This document shows positions 48,720 through 56,948 of a DNA stretch of 64,000 nucleotides, one piece after another. The stretch comes from Mesopusillimonas faecipullorum (GTDB lineage Bacteria > Pseudomonadota > Gammaproteobacteria > Burkholderiales > Burkholderiaceae_B). Made by a program: the position numbers and the translations under genes. The DNA is taken from assembly GCF_020539505.1 (NCBI RefSeq), contig NZ_JACDXW010000007.1, forward strand, positions 55,939-119,938. The letters are read 5' to 3'. Under the pieces are notes generated by a model. The model worked only from the letters and a program-made list of their open reading frames with translations, ran no database searches and was not told the origin of the DNA. Each line of letters begins with the position of its first letter. Position 1 is the first letter of the stretch.

Positions 48720-48938
48720 ATGTCCAATGCTCATGTTTACAAGAAAATCGAACTTGTAGGTTCGTCTACCAAGTCTTCCGACGATGCCATTCAGCAGGCT
48801 ATCGCTCGCGCCTCCGAAACCTTGCGCAATCTGGATTGGTTCGAGGTCGTCGAAACGCGCGGCCACATCCAAAATGGCAAAATTGCCCATTGGCAGGTCA
48901 CCTTAAGAATCGGTATCCGTCTGGAAGCCGAAGGCTGA
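48720..48938 (+). CDS. Dodecin, flavin-binding protein
   Basis: A 72-residue protein: [65 protein letters not shown]. This covers the whole dodecin fold, including the flavin-stacking Trp in LDWFEV and the conserved Gln in HWQV. Dodecins form 12-mers that store or buffer flavins. The ATG at 48720 follows AGGAG. Single gene, convergent with the MATE gene. Confidence 0.93.
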   Translation: MSNAHVYKKIELVGSSTKSSDDAIQQAIARASETLRNLDWFEVVETRGHIQNGKIAHWQVTLRIGIRLEAEG

Positions 48939-49002
48939 TTTTTGGCCTAATGCGTTTATAGAACGGTTTTACGGTGCGGGCCATTGCCCCCACCAGGAAA
49001 GC

Positions 49003-50328
49003 TTAGGCCAAGGGGCGATAAATGGCCGGCTTTAGCATCAGGGCCAACCCCGCGCCGCGTAAGCCGTTGAATATCAAGAATGACACCCACAGCCCGTGGT
49101 TTCCCCAGTGCGGCATCAAGGCCAGTGTCAAGCCCAGAAAGACCAATGCGCACACCAGCATAATGTGCATCAGGGGACGTGTGCGAGTGGTACCTATAAA
49201 CACGCCGTCAAATAAATAGGCCGGCATAGAAACAAGGGGCGCAAGAATCGCCCATATCAAGTAGTCGCCAGCCAGCTTGGCGATGTCTGCCTGGTCTGTC
49301 AGCAGCCCTATCAGTGCTGTACCCGCCAGGCTGTAGACCCCCATATAGGCTAGCGAACCCACAAGCCCCCAGGTCATGCAGATACGAATCACGCGTGTCA
49401 GCCGGGAGGCGCTGCGTTGACCTACCGCCGCGCCGCTGAGGGTTTCGGCTGCATGGGCAAAGCCGTCCAGGCCGTATGAGGTGAAACTTAAAAAATTTAA
49501 CAAGATGGCATTGGCCGCCAACAAGGCATCGCCTTGCTGCGCACCCAAATGGGTAAACCAGGCCATGGACGCCAGCAAACAGGCGGTGCGCACGAAAATG
49601 TGGCTGTTGATTTGCACCAGGCGGCGCATCGCCGTGGCTTCAATTAGCGCTTTCCAATCTAGGGCCATGATCTGCAAGCGATAGCTGCGCCAAAGCAAGC
49701 AAGCGCCGGCAAGTGCCCCACTCAAATCAGCGACAGCTGTGGCAAGGCCTATGCCACGCACCCCCCATTCCAAACCATAGACAAACCCCAGGACCGCCAG
49801 CAGATTGACGAGGTTGATGAGCAACTGGATACCCAGGGCGACACGAACGCGTTGACAACCAAGCAGCCAGCCCAGCACGACATAATTGAGCAAGGTGAAA
49901 GGTGCAGACCATATGCGCCCGCCGGCATACAAATGGGCTTGCTCGGCGGCCTCTTGTGAGGCGCCCAGCAAGGCCAGACCTGCGCCGATAAGCGGCGTTT
50001 GCAGCAGCAAGATGGCAAGACCGATGCCAAGACCCATCAGGGCGGCTCGGCCTACCGTTAGTACAAGGGCGGCGTTATTGCCGGCACCAAAGTACTGAGC
50101 CACCACTCCCGTGGTGCCCATGCGCAAAAAACCGAATACCCAGAACAACAAATTGAAGAAAAGCGCCCCCAGCGCCACCCCGGCCAAGTGTTCGGCGCCT
50201 GGTAAATGGCCGGCTACTGCCGTATCAACAGCGGAAATAAGCGGCTGGGTCAGGTTGGCCAGAATGATGGGAATGGCCAGGAACAGCACTTGTCGATAGC
50301 TAACGGGGGAGGCGGCGGTGTTAACCAT
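49003..50328 (-). CDS. MATE-family efflux transporter (DinF-like)
   Basis: A 441-residue protein with 12 hydrophobic helices. LAIPIILANLTQPLISAVDTAVAGHL at the N-terminus and GLDGFAHAAETLSGAAVGQRS in the second half match MATE proteins of the DinF branch. It exchanges Na+ or H+ for cationic or other organic compounds across the inner membrane; substrate unknown. Monocistronic as far as seen. Confidence 0.9.
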   Translation of the reverse strand: MVNTAASPVSYRQVLFLAIPIILANLTQPLISAVDTAVAGHLPGAEHLAGVALGALFFNLLFWVFGFLRMGTTGVVAQYFGAGNNAALVLTVGRAALMGLGIGLAILLLQTPLIGAGLALLGASQEAAEQAHLYAGGRIWSAPFTLLNYVVLGWLLGCQRVRVALGIQLLINLVNLLAVLGFVYGLEWGVRGIGLATAVADLSGALAGACLLWRSYRLQIMALDWKALIEATAMRRLVQINSHIFVRTACLLASMAWFTHLGAQQGDALLAANAILLNFLSFTSYGLDGFAHAAETLSGAAVGQRSASRLTRVIRICMTWGLVGSLAYMGVYSLAGTALIGLLTDQADIAKLAGDYLIWAILAPLVSMPAYLFDGVFIGTTRTRPLMHIMLVCALVFLGLTLALMPHWGNHGLWVSFLIFNGLRGAGLALMLKPAIYRPLA

Positions 50329-50379
50329 GAAAAACAGAAATAGAGCGGACGAGCTTGAATCTTTGGTCGCGAGGGTGGC

Positions 50380-50475
50380 TCATGTGGTTAGCACGACCTT
50401 GCCAAGTTGTTGATTGGACTCAAGGTACTGATAGAGCCTGTACAACATCGAGCCGCCTTTGAGTCGGCCCTTGAT
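50380..50475 (-). pseudogene. 3' remnant of a quinone oxidoreductase/zinc-type dehydrogenase
   Basis: In one frame after the VOC stop, the minus strand reads KGRLKGGSMLYRLYQYLESNQQ then LGKVVLTT and a stop at 50380-50382. The end E-S-x-Q-x-L-G-K-V-V-L-T is typical of the C-terminus of NADPH:quinone reductases of the MDR family. No start or catalytic domain remains. It appears to be the tail left behind after deletion or replacement by the VOC gene. Confidence 0.6.
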
Positions 50476-50476
50476 T

Positions 50477-50905
50477 TTAGAAGTCGATGACGACGGAGGG
50501 AGCGCTGCGCACGGCTTCTCCATGGTAGACCACTTCGATGTTGTTGCCGTCGGGGTCGATGATGAAGGCGGCGTAATAAGCAGGGTGATAGGGTCGTTCG
50601 CCGGGCGCGCCGTTATCTTTACCGCCGTGGGCTAGCGCGGCATGGTACACGGCATGCACGGTTTCACGATTCTTGGCTTGAAAAGCCAGGTGATGGCGCC
50701 CGGTCAGCAAGCCCGATGCAGCCACGCTGTCTGCCGAGGAGACGACAAGCTCATCTGCCCAGAAATAACCATCGGTGCTGCCGACGATAGGAATTTCAAG
50801 CTCGTTCAGCACAGCGGTGTAAAAGTCTTGACTGGCCTTCAGATCGCGCACTACCAGCTGAATGTGATCAATGAGCCGTCCGCGATGCAATTGATGGGTT
50901 TCCAT
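50477..50905 (-). CDS. VOC-family (glyoxalase-like) protein
   Basis: A 142-residue single-module vicinal-oxygen-chelate protein. It begins IDHIQLVVRDLKASQDFYTAVLNELE, has HHLAFQAKNRETVHAVYHAAL, and ends YHPAYYAAFIIDPDGNNIEVVYHGE, which supplies the usual His/Glu metal ligands. Members include glyoxalases, dioxygenases and resistance proteins; which one this is cannot be read. It stands alone between the MATE gene and a secreted protein gene. Confidence 0.85.
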   Translation of the reverse strand: METHQLHRGRLIDHIQLVVRDLKASQDFYTAVLNELEIPIVGSTDGYFWADELVVSSADSVAASGLLTGRHHLAFQAKNRETVHAVYHAALAHGGKDNGAPGERPYHPAYYAAFIIDPDGNNIEVVYHGEAVRSAPSVVIDF

Positions 50906-51142
50906 GGTGGTTCTCCAGGTGGAAGTCGAGAGCTTTTCGATGCTATCACCAATCTTTGTTTTTTACGGCCCTGTTTGAACGAAGACTGGGCATGGGTATA
51001 AACACTGAGGGTGCAGGCACTCATTGCCCAGTGGATATCAAACTGGATTACGTTACGTTCAAGATAGAGTCAGTTGATAGAGCAGCGGCCAGTTTGTGAT
51101 TTGTTTATTGGTAACGGAGAAAGCGGCTTGCCCGGCGCTTTT

Positions 51143-51868
51143 CTAGCGTGCTTTGGTGCAGGCCATTGAAGATCGTGGGTCGCCGTTGAAAACCAGGTCG
51201 ATCTGCGGCTTGCCTGTGTTTTTGATCGCGAATTTGCCCACTGCGTTCGAAAGGGTGCCGGTAAAGCTAATGGCCCCTGAGCCCGCCAATTGATAGTTGC
51301 CGCTTTTATCGCCTACTGAGTATCGGCTGGCGTCGTGGATAACGACATCTGTGTAAGCGTAATTTAATTGGCCGGCATCGAAGGTATAGCAGCTGTACTT
51401 GCCAGGCGGCACTGTGTTTGAGGCGGTTTTGGCGGGTGTGTCAGTGGGGGGCGCTGTCGTGCTGGGGGCTGCGGGAGGGTGTCTTAGGTTGACCCCGGTT
51501 TCTGCTTGAATAGCTTGTATCCAAGCGCTTTCAAGGTCGTTTAATGAACGCTGGATGCTCTCGCGTACATCAGCTGGGCAAGGCTTGCCCGCCAAAGCCT
51601 CTGCGGTGTTGGCGCGGACTTTTTTACGTTTGGCTTGTGTGTGGGCCAGCACCGTTTCGATGTCGGCGCTAGACAAGCCTAAATGCCCTAATCCACCCGT
51701 AAAAAGCTCGATCAGCTTTTGGCTGTTTCCGCCGCAGTAATCGGCGGCACCCAAGACCGACGCCAGATTAAGGCCGATATCAGTGAACTTGCCTTGATCG
51801 TGCGCGGGTGTGGCTGCCAGCGTTGTTGAGCAAAAAAAAGTTGCCAGAAGGGCGAGGTATTTGTGCAT
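51143..51868 (-). CDS. Secreted hypothetical protein, two-part
   Basis: A 241-residue protein with signal peptide (YLALLATFFCSTTLAAT). The first part is helical (FTDIGLNLASVLGAADYCGG to LNDLESAWIQAIQAETG). A Pro/Thr/Ala-rich linker follows (PPAAPSTTAPPTDTPAKTAS). The second part (PPGKYSCYTFDAGQLNYAYTDVVIHDASRYSVGDKSGNYQLAGSGAISFTGTLS) looks like a beta-rich domain. Two cysteine pairs could form disulfides. No family recognised. GGAG-type ribosome site present. Confidence 0.7.
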   Translation of the reverse strand: MHKYLALLATFFCSTTLAATPAHDQGKFTDIGLNLASVLGAADYCGGNSQKLIELFTGGLGHLGLSSADIETVLAHTQAKRKKVRANTAEALAGKPCPADVRESIQRSLNDLESAWIQAIQAETGVNLRHPPAAPSTTAPPTDTPAKTASNTVPPGKYSCYTFDAGQLNYAYTDVVIHDASRYSVGDKSGNYQLAGSGAISFTGTLSNAVGKFAIKNTGKPQIDLVFNGDPRSSMACTKAR

Positions 51869-52081
51869 ACGCTGCTCCTTTCAGGAAGGTGTGGATCAGG
51901 CCGCTTAAAAGGCCGTGGGCGGGTTTGCTTTCACACACATGGGTAGAAAGATACATAATAAACTATTCTGAATAAAATGGTTACTTTTTGATGTGCAAGC
52001 TCGTAAGAATAGGATCGCAGCTTGTGAGGGGGGAGGGATACGGTTGAGGGCAAACAACAGCAGCCCCCAACCGCATAGCTT

Positions 52082-53218
52082 TTAGGAGGCTTGAACCACT
52101 TCAACGCGCTGTTGATTAAGCGCCTCGAAAATGGGGGTGTCACTAAAGCGGAACAAATCGAGCGAAGCTTGGCCGGCATCAGCCTTGGCCTGGAAAGTCA
52201 CCCAGGAAGGCACAACGAACATGTCGCCGCGCCGCACTTGCCAAGAGCGCTCGCCCACCGTGACACAGCCTTCGCCGTCGAAAACCTGGAATACCGAAGA
52301 GCCGACTTCGCGACGCGCCAGGGTACTGGCGCCGGCGCGGACACGGTGCATTTCAGTGCGAATGGTGGGCAAGACATCGCGACCATTGGTGGGGTTGGTG
52401 TAGCGTACGGCTGCATGACCGGGGCTTACCGTTGCGGCATGGCCTTCGTCTTCCAGCGCCAACTGCTCGCTGAGCGCACGGTCGGTATCCACCCAGCGGT
52501 AAGCCAGCAGTGGCGAGGCTGGCGTGGATTCCAGCTGCGAAAGTGGACGCAAGCCTGGGTGGCCCCACAAGCGCTCGGAGCGCGAAAACTGGGGGGCGAC
52601 TCGTTCGGCAGCCGTGAGCTCGTCGCGGCCGAATTCGAAGAATTGCGATTCCGTGTAATAGGCAAATGGGATGTCCAGGCCGTCGATCCAGGCCATGGGC
52701 TTGCTGGCGGCATTGTGGTGGGCATGCCAGTTCCAGCCGCCCTGGGGCAGGAAGTCGCCGCGCGACATGCGGATTTCATCGCCGTTGACGACGGTCCACA
52801 CGCCTTCGCCTTCGACCACGAAACGGAAGGCATGTTGAGTATGGCGGTGTTCGGGGGCGTCTTCGCCCGGCATGAGGTACTGAATTGCCGCCCATAGCGT
52901 TGGCGTGGCATAGGGGCGACCACCCAAAGAGGGGTTGGCCAGCGCAATGGCTCTACGCTCGCCGCCTCGACCCACGGGCACGATGCGACCTGCCTCGTCG
53001 GCCAGTTCCAGCAGGCGGTCCCAGCGCCACAGATGGGGGCTGGCTTTGCTTTGAGGGGCAAGTGGCATCAAACCGCCGATTTCTGTCCAGAGCGGCACCA
53101 GCAATTCTTGCTCGAAGCCACGATACAGTTTTTCCAGCGCAGGCGTGGGTTCGGGTTGGCCGGGTGCAGCAACGGCAGAAAGGCGTACGGGAGAAGGAAC
53201 AGTATCTATCACGGCCAT
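52082..53218 (-). CDS. Gentisate 1,2-dioxygenase
   Basis: A 378-residue bicupin enzyme. The first cupin has the iron ligands in EDAPEHRHTQHAFRFVVEGEGVWTVVNGD (His-x-His and the distal His in GGWNWHAHHN); the second cupin spans about 260-360. The LYRGFEQELLVPLWTEIGGLMP segment is typical of gentisate dioxygenases. It opens gentisate between C1 and C2 to maleylpyruvate. No maleylpyruvate isomerase or fumarylpyruvate hydrolase gene lies nearby, so it stands alone here. It could serve a gentisate produced by another pathway. Confidence 0.87.
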   Translation of the reverse strand: MAVIDTVPSPVRLSAVAAPGQPEPTPALEKLYRGFEQELLVPLWTEIGGLMPLAPQSKASPHLWRWDRLLELADEAGRIVPVGRGGERRAIALANPSLGGRPYATPTLWAAIQYLMPGEDAPEHRHTQHAFRFVVEGEGVWTVVNGDEIRMSRGDFLPQGGWNWHAHHNAASKPMAWIDGLDIPFAYYTESQFFEFGRDELTAAERVAPQFSRSERLWGHPGLRPLSQLESTPASPLLAYRWVDTDRALSEQLALEDEGHAATVSPGHAAVRYTNPTNGRDVLPTIRTEMHRVRAGASTLARREVGSSVFQVFDGEGCVTVGERSWQVRRGDMFVVPSWVTFQAKADAGQASLDLFRFSDTPIFEALNQQRVEVVQAS

Positions 53219-53651
53219 GACGATCTCTTAATAATGGGTTGTGACGCGGCGAGGCTTGTTCGTTAAAGCCCCGCGAGTATACGGAAGGGGTTCATAACGG
53301 TGCTGCGTTTGAAAACGGCGCGGGGCAGGTTTGCAGCTCATGCTACGACAGCGTGCCTGCTCCATTGTATGGCGAGACAGGCGAACCTAATAGAAAGTCC
53401 TGGTGCAAGACCCAGGAAGTCGACGATTGTTTGCGTGAAATCAAGAGACGGATTTGATAAGGAAACACTTTGATTTATGGCGCAGAAGGGATTTTTGTAC
53501 TCTTCGTTGCGTTGCCTGTGCTATCTTGAGGGTCATCGTTACAAGCCATATAAAGATCCGGCAATAATTTTTTGGTTTTTCCTCATGTCGTCATAAGCGA
53601 CTCAGATAATCTATTGCTAGTACAGAATTAAAAACAGATACGAAGGTATTT
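53219..53651. other. 433-bp gap without recognised gene
   Basis: No coding region with a credible start was found here. The stretch between the gentisate dioxygenase start and the small DUF1127-like gene is AT-richer towards 53500-53640 and contains a short CCTGG/CCAGG hairpin near 53400. It probably holds the dioxygenase promoter and control sites; no operator could be named. Confidence 0.4.
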
Positions 53652-53834
53652 TCAACGATTGTCCCAATAGGTGCCGCTGGCCAAGCGAATGACTCCTGTA
53701 TTGCCGGAGTAGCCGATACGTCGCTGTTGTCGCTTCATTTGCCGAAATACAACTGATTCTGAAAACGAAACAAGAATGCTAGTTAAGCTGATCATAGGTG
53801 TGTTCTGTACAAGTTTTAAATAAAGCGTGTTCAT
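53652..53834 (-). CDS. Small DUF1127-like protein
   Basis: A 60-residue basic protein read from ATG 53834, with GGGAAGGG as ribosome site. The C-terminal half, FRQMKRQQRRIGYSGNTGVIRLASGTYWDN, resembles the DUF1127 pattern (R.L..L....L.DIG.sR.di.r.a.g..W). DUF1127 proteins are often arginine-rich RNA-binding or stress-response peptides. It is divergent from guaD with 30 bp between starts. The same frame extends upstream through guaD DNA, but that extension is antisense to a clear gene and was excluded. Confidence 0.5.
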   Translation of the reverse strand: MNTLYLKLVQNTPMISLTSILVSFSESVVFRQMKRQQRRIGYSGNTGVIRLASGTYWDNR

Positions 53835-53864
53835 TTCATTTCCCTTCCCTGACAAAGGAACAGC

Positions 53865-55196
53865 ATGACAGTCAGCGCAATACGAGGAGAAATCGTCAGC
53901 ATGCGGGCCGACCCGTTTCTGACGCCACCCGAGGAAGCCATTCAGCATCTGCCGGACGGTCTGATCCTCATTGAGGACGGCAAAATTGCCCAGGTTACGC
54001 CTTGGTCGCCCGAGGCCGCCAAGGGTCTGCCCGTCACCCATTACCCCACAGGCATCATTTCAGCCGGCTTTATCGATGGGCATGTCCATTACCCGCAAAC
54101 CCAGATGATCGGTGCTTTCGGTCTGCATCTGCTCGACTGGCTCAATGAATACACCTTCATCGCCGAGCAAGCTTTTGCCGACAAAACGCACGCGCAGAAA
54201 GTCGCCAAAATATTCTTGCGTGAACTGCTACGCGCCGGCACTACCACTGCGGCGGTGTACTGCAGTGTGCACCCGCAATCTGTCGATGCTTTCTTTGAGG
54301 AATCCAGCGCTTTCAATACGCGCATGATTGCCGGCAAGGTGCTGATGGACAGAAACGCCCCGGAAGCCTTGCAGGACACCGCCGAAAGCGGCTATGCCGA
54401 ATCCAAGGCGCTGATCGAGCGCTGGCACGGAAAGGGGCGTCAGCATTACTGCGTCACGCCTCGTTTTGCGCCGTCATGCTCGCCCGAGCAGTTGAGTGCC
54501 GCAGGCCGTCTGTGGAGCGAGAACCCCGGCACCTATATGCAAACCCATCTGTGCGAAACCACCGATGAAATTGAATGGGTGCTCTCGTTGTTTCCAGAGC
54601 GCAAGAGCTACCTGGATGTTTACGCCCATTATGGCCTGACCGGCCCGCGCGCCATCTTCGGCCACGGCGTTCACATGACCGAGGAGGACTTCAGCCAATG
54701 CCACAGCAGCGGCTCGGCCCTGTGCCATTGCCCAACCTCCAACCTCTTCCTGGGCTCAGGTTTGTTCCGTGCCTTCGATGCTCGCAAGAAAGAGCGGCCG
54801 GTACGTACGGCACTGGGCACCGACCTTGGCGCAGGCACCAGCTTTTCGCAACTGCAAACGCTGAATGAAGCCTACAAGGTTGCACAACTGAACGGCACCA
54901 AACTGACGGCGGCCCACGGGCTTTGGCTGGCTACCCGTGGCGGCGCCGAAGCGCTCTATCTGGATGACCGCATCGGTTCCATCGAAGCCGGTAAAGATGC
55001 CGATCTCGTTGTGCTGGACACTGAATCCACCCCTCTGCTGAAGTTCCGCGACAGCTACGCCAAAAACCTGATGGAGAAACTATTCGTCTTGATGACCCTG
55101 GGCGATGACCGCGCTGTACGTGCCACCTATGTCGCTGGTGTTCCGGTCTATGACCGCGATCGTAGCGAGTCCTTCACCTATCCTGGAGCGCAATGA
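53865..55196 (+). CDS. guaD: Guanine deaminase
   Basis: A 443-residue amidohydrolase. It has the first metal motif GFIDGHVHYPQTQMIGAFGLHLLDWLNEYTF, the guanine deaminase hallmark, then CVTPRFAPSCSPEQL, THLCETTDEIEWVL and GHGVHMTEEDF, ending with TDLGAGTSFS. It converts guanine to xanthine and ammonia in purine salvage or catabolism. ATG 53865 follows AAAGGAA. The MFS gene begins three bp after the stop, so they are co-transcribed. Confidence 0.95.
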   Translation: MTVSAIRGEIVSMRADPFLTPPEEAIQHLPDGLILIEDGKIAQVTPWSPEAAKGLPVTHYPTGIISAGFIDGHVHYPQTQMIGAFGLHLLDWLNEYTFIAEQAFADKTHAQKVAKIFLRELLRAGTTTAAVYCSVHPQSVDAFFEESSAFNTRMIAGKVLMDRNAPEALQDTAESGYAESKALIERWHGKGRQHYCVTPRFAPSCSPEQLSAAGRLWSENPGTYMQTHLCETTDEIEWVLSLFPERKSYLDVYAHYGLTGPRAIFGHGVHMTEEDFSQCHSSGSALCHCPTSNLFLGSGLFRAFDARKKERPVRTALGTDLGAGTSFSQLQTLNEAYKVAQLNGTKLTAAHGLWLATRGGAEALYLDDRIGSIEAGKDADLVVLDTESTPLLKFRDSYAKNLMEKLFVLMTLGDDRAVRATYVAGVPVYDRDRSESFTYPGAQ

Positions 55197-55199
55197 GCC

Positions 55200-56441
55200 A
55201 TGGCGACATCTACTACTTTGAATCAAGCCTCCGTCAAACTGGGCGGCTTTCGCGCCTGGTGGATTTGGGCGCTGGCAACGACCTTCGTGGTCTTCTTGTT
55301 TAATGTCCAAACCGGCTACTCCATCGTCAACCCCAATGTGCAGCAGGATGTCGGCCTGACGCTTGCCCAGGTCAGCCTGGTTGCATCGATCTACACCTGG
55401 GCCTTTGCCATCTGCCAGTTCTTCGGTGGCGCGTTGCTGGACAAACTCGGTGCACGCACTGTATTGGTGCCGGCTATTGCCTTAGTCACCCTGGGCGTCT
55501 GGGTCTTTTCGATTGCAGACAGTTTCGGCATGCTGCTGCTAAGCCAGGTCATTTTGGCCATCGGCTCTTGCGTCGGTTTTGTGGGGGCTGGCTATGTCGG
55601 TGGCCAATGGTTCGGCATGGCCAGGTACGGCATTATGTTCGGCTGGGTGCAAACCGTTGCTGCTTTGTCGTCTGCCTTCGGCCAGACAGTTATCTCGCTT
55701 GCCTTACAAGACATGAGCTGGCGCGAGCTGGCTGACATCGCCGTCGTGGTCGGCATTGTGCTGTTCGTGCTCTCGCTCGTCTGGGTTCGCAATCCGAAGC
55801 CTGTTACTAACAGCGGGGGCAATGTCATCGGCGATGTGCTTAGCAGCCTGGGTCAGATTGCCAAGATCCCGCATATGTGGGTCGCCGGCATCTGGGGCGC
55901 CGTCAGCTTCGGCAGCCAGTTGGCGTTGGGCGTTGTGTGGGCACCCAAGATACTTGCGGCGCATGGCCTGACTGGGCAAGCCGCCAACCTCGGGTCTGCC
56001 ATGGTTTGGCTAGGCTTGGCCATCGGCTGCCTGTTCTGGAACCCTTGGTCAGAGCATAGCCAGTCGCGCAAAGTACCTGCCATTATCGGTTTGGTGCTGC
56101 AACTGGTGGCGTTGGCCTTGGTCCTGTATGTGCCGTTTTCAGGTGCGATTGCCATTGCGCTGATGCTGGTATATGGCATTGGCAGTGCCGGTCACATGAT
56201 TGCGTTTTCAACAGCTGCCGATGTGGTGACACCCGACAAGATCGGCACTTCGGCTGCCTTCATCAACGGTGCCATGTTCATCATGGGCGGACTACTGGTA
56301 GCCTTGCCCGGCTATCTGCTGGCCGGCACGGGGACGCTGGAGGATTACCGCAGCGCCTTCATGCCATTGCTGGTCTTGCTGGTCGTCGCTACCGTGCTGT
56401 CGGTGGTGCAGAAGGAAACCTTCCACAAGCATGCTGCTTAG
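55200..56441 (+). CDS. MFS transporter paired with guanine deaminase
   Basis: A 413-residue carrier with 12 membrane helices. The N-terminal VVFLFNVQTGYSIVNPNVQQDVGLTLAQVSLVASIYTWAFAICQFFGGALLDKLGARTVLV resembles the ACS/OFA groups (motif A: GGxLxDKxGxR). The three-bp gap after guaD suggests it moves a purine or a related ring compound, which is unlike the NCS2 permeases normally seen with guaD. Substrate is inference. Confidence 0.82.
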   Translation: MATSTTLNQASVKLGGFRAWWIWALATTFVVFLFNVQTGYSIVNPNVQQDVGLTLAQVSLVASIYTWAFAICQFFGGALLDKLGARTVLVPAIALVTLGVWVFSIADSFGMLLLSQVILAIGSCVGFVGAGYVGGQWFGMARYGIMFGWVQTVAALSSAFGQTVISLALQDMSWRELADIAVVVGIVLFVLSLVWVRNPKPVTNSGGNVIGDVLSSLGQIAKIPHMWVAGIWGAVSFGSQLALGVVWAPKILAAHGLTGQAANLGSAMVWLGLAIGCLFWNPWSEHSQSRKVPAIIGLVLQLVALALVLYVPFSGAIAIALMLVYGIGSAGHMIAFSTAADVVTPDKIGTSAAFINGAMFIMGGLLVALPGYLLAGTGTLEDYRSAFMPLLVLLVVATVLSVVQKETFHKHAA

Positions 56442-56458
56442 GTTAGGGCTTTTTCGTG

Positions 56459-56491
56459 TTCCGATTCGTGTCTTCCCCAAGCGAATCGGAA
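56459..56491. repeat. 10-bp inverted repeat before the HdeB-like gene
   Basis: TTCCGATTCG at 56459-56468 and CGAATCGGAA at 56482-56491 are perfectly complementary, with a 13-base spacer. No U-run follows. It may end guaD-MFS transcription or serve as a control site for the gene starting at 56538. Confidence 0.5.
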
Positions 56492-56537
56492 GCGGTAAAT
56501 CGGGGAGATTCTTCGTCTATTTTCTTAAGGTGTTCCT

Positions 56538-56843
56538 ATGAAGAAAATATTGCTCACGCTGTCCCTGGCAGGCATTGCCTTTTTCTCTTCCATGGCCCAT
56601 GCCAATAAGCCTGTTGCTCTCTGGCTATGCAGTGACTTTCTGGAAGTTAACGAAACCGTTCAGCCAACAGCCCTGGGCTTTGTGGCGGCAGTCAACCACA
56701 AAGGCAATGTGCAAGAAGCTGTGCTGGACGTCGATGGTGTGGCCAAGCTGCAACCTACCGTAGTGACCTACTGCAAGGAAAACCCTAAAGTGGCGCTGCG
56801 TGACGCGCTCGTTCAGGCGAACGGCCAGGTTATCAAGCAGTAA
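56538..56843 (+). CDS. HdeA/HdeB-family periplasmic acid-stress chaperone
   Basis: A 101-residue precursor with signal peptide (LSLAGIAFFSSMAHA). The mature part has ALWLCSDFLEVNETVQPTALGFVAAVNHKGNVQEAVLDVDGVAKLQPTVVTYCKENPKVALRDAL, matching the HdeA/B layout: C-x-x-F-L-x-x-x-E...P-x-x-x-G...C-x-x-x-P. The two Cys should form the conserved disulfide. At low pH such proteins bind unfolded periplasmic proteins. Which paralogue is not decidable. A strong terminator follows. Confidence 0.82.
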   Translation: MKKILLTLSLAGIAFFSSMAHANKPVALWLCSDFLEVNETVQPTALGFVAAVNHKGNVQEAVLDVDGVAKLQPTVVTYCKENPKVALRDALVQANGQVIKQ

Positions 56844-56858
56844 GCTCAAGATGAAGTA

Positions 56859-56901
56859 AAGAACGCCCATCACTTAGTGGATGATGGGCGTTCTTGTTTG
56901 T
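56859..56901 (+). terminator. Strong terminator after the HdeB-like gene
   Basis: AAGAACGCCCATCA pairs perfectly with TGATGGGCGTTCTT (14 bp, 9-base loop), followed by GTTTGTGT. The stem also gives AAGAA on the left for the minus strand, though PPK2 ends only at 56949. Confidence 0.75.
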
Positions 56902-56948
56902 GTGCTCAGCATGGGCGCACTGCTACGGGGGCAAGTTCCAACGGATCA

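Noticed and set aside
53835..54041. N-terminal extension of the DUF1127-like gene
   Set aside because: The extension is antisense to the start of guaD; a good ribosome site supports the internal ATG at 53834.
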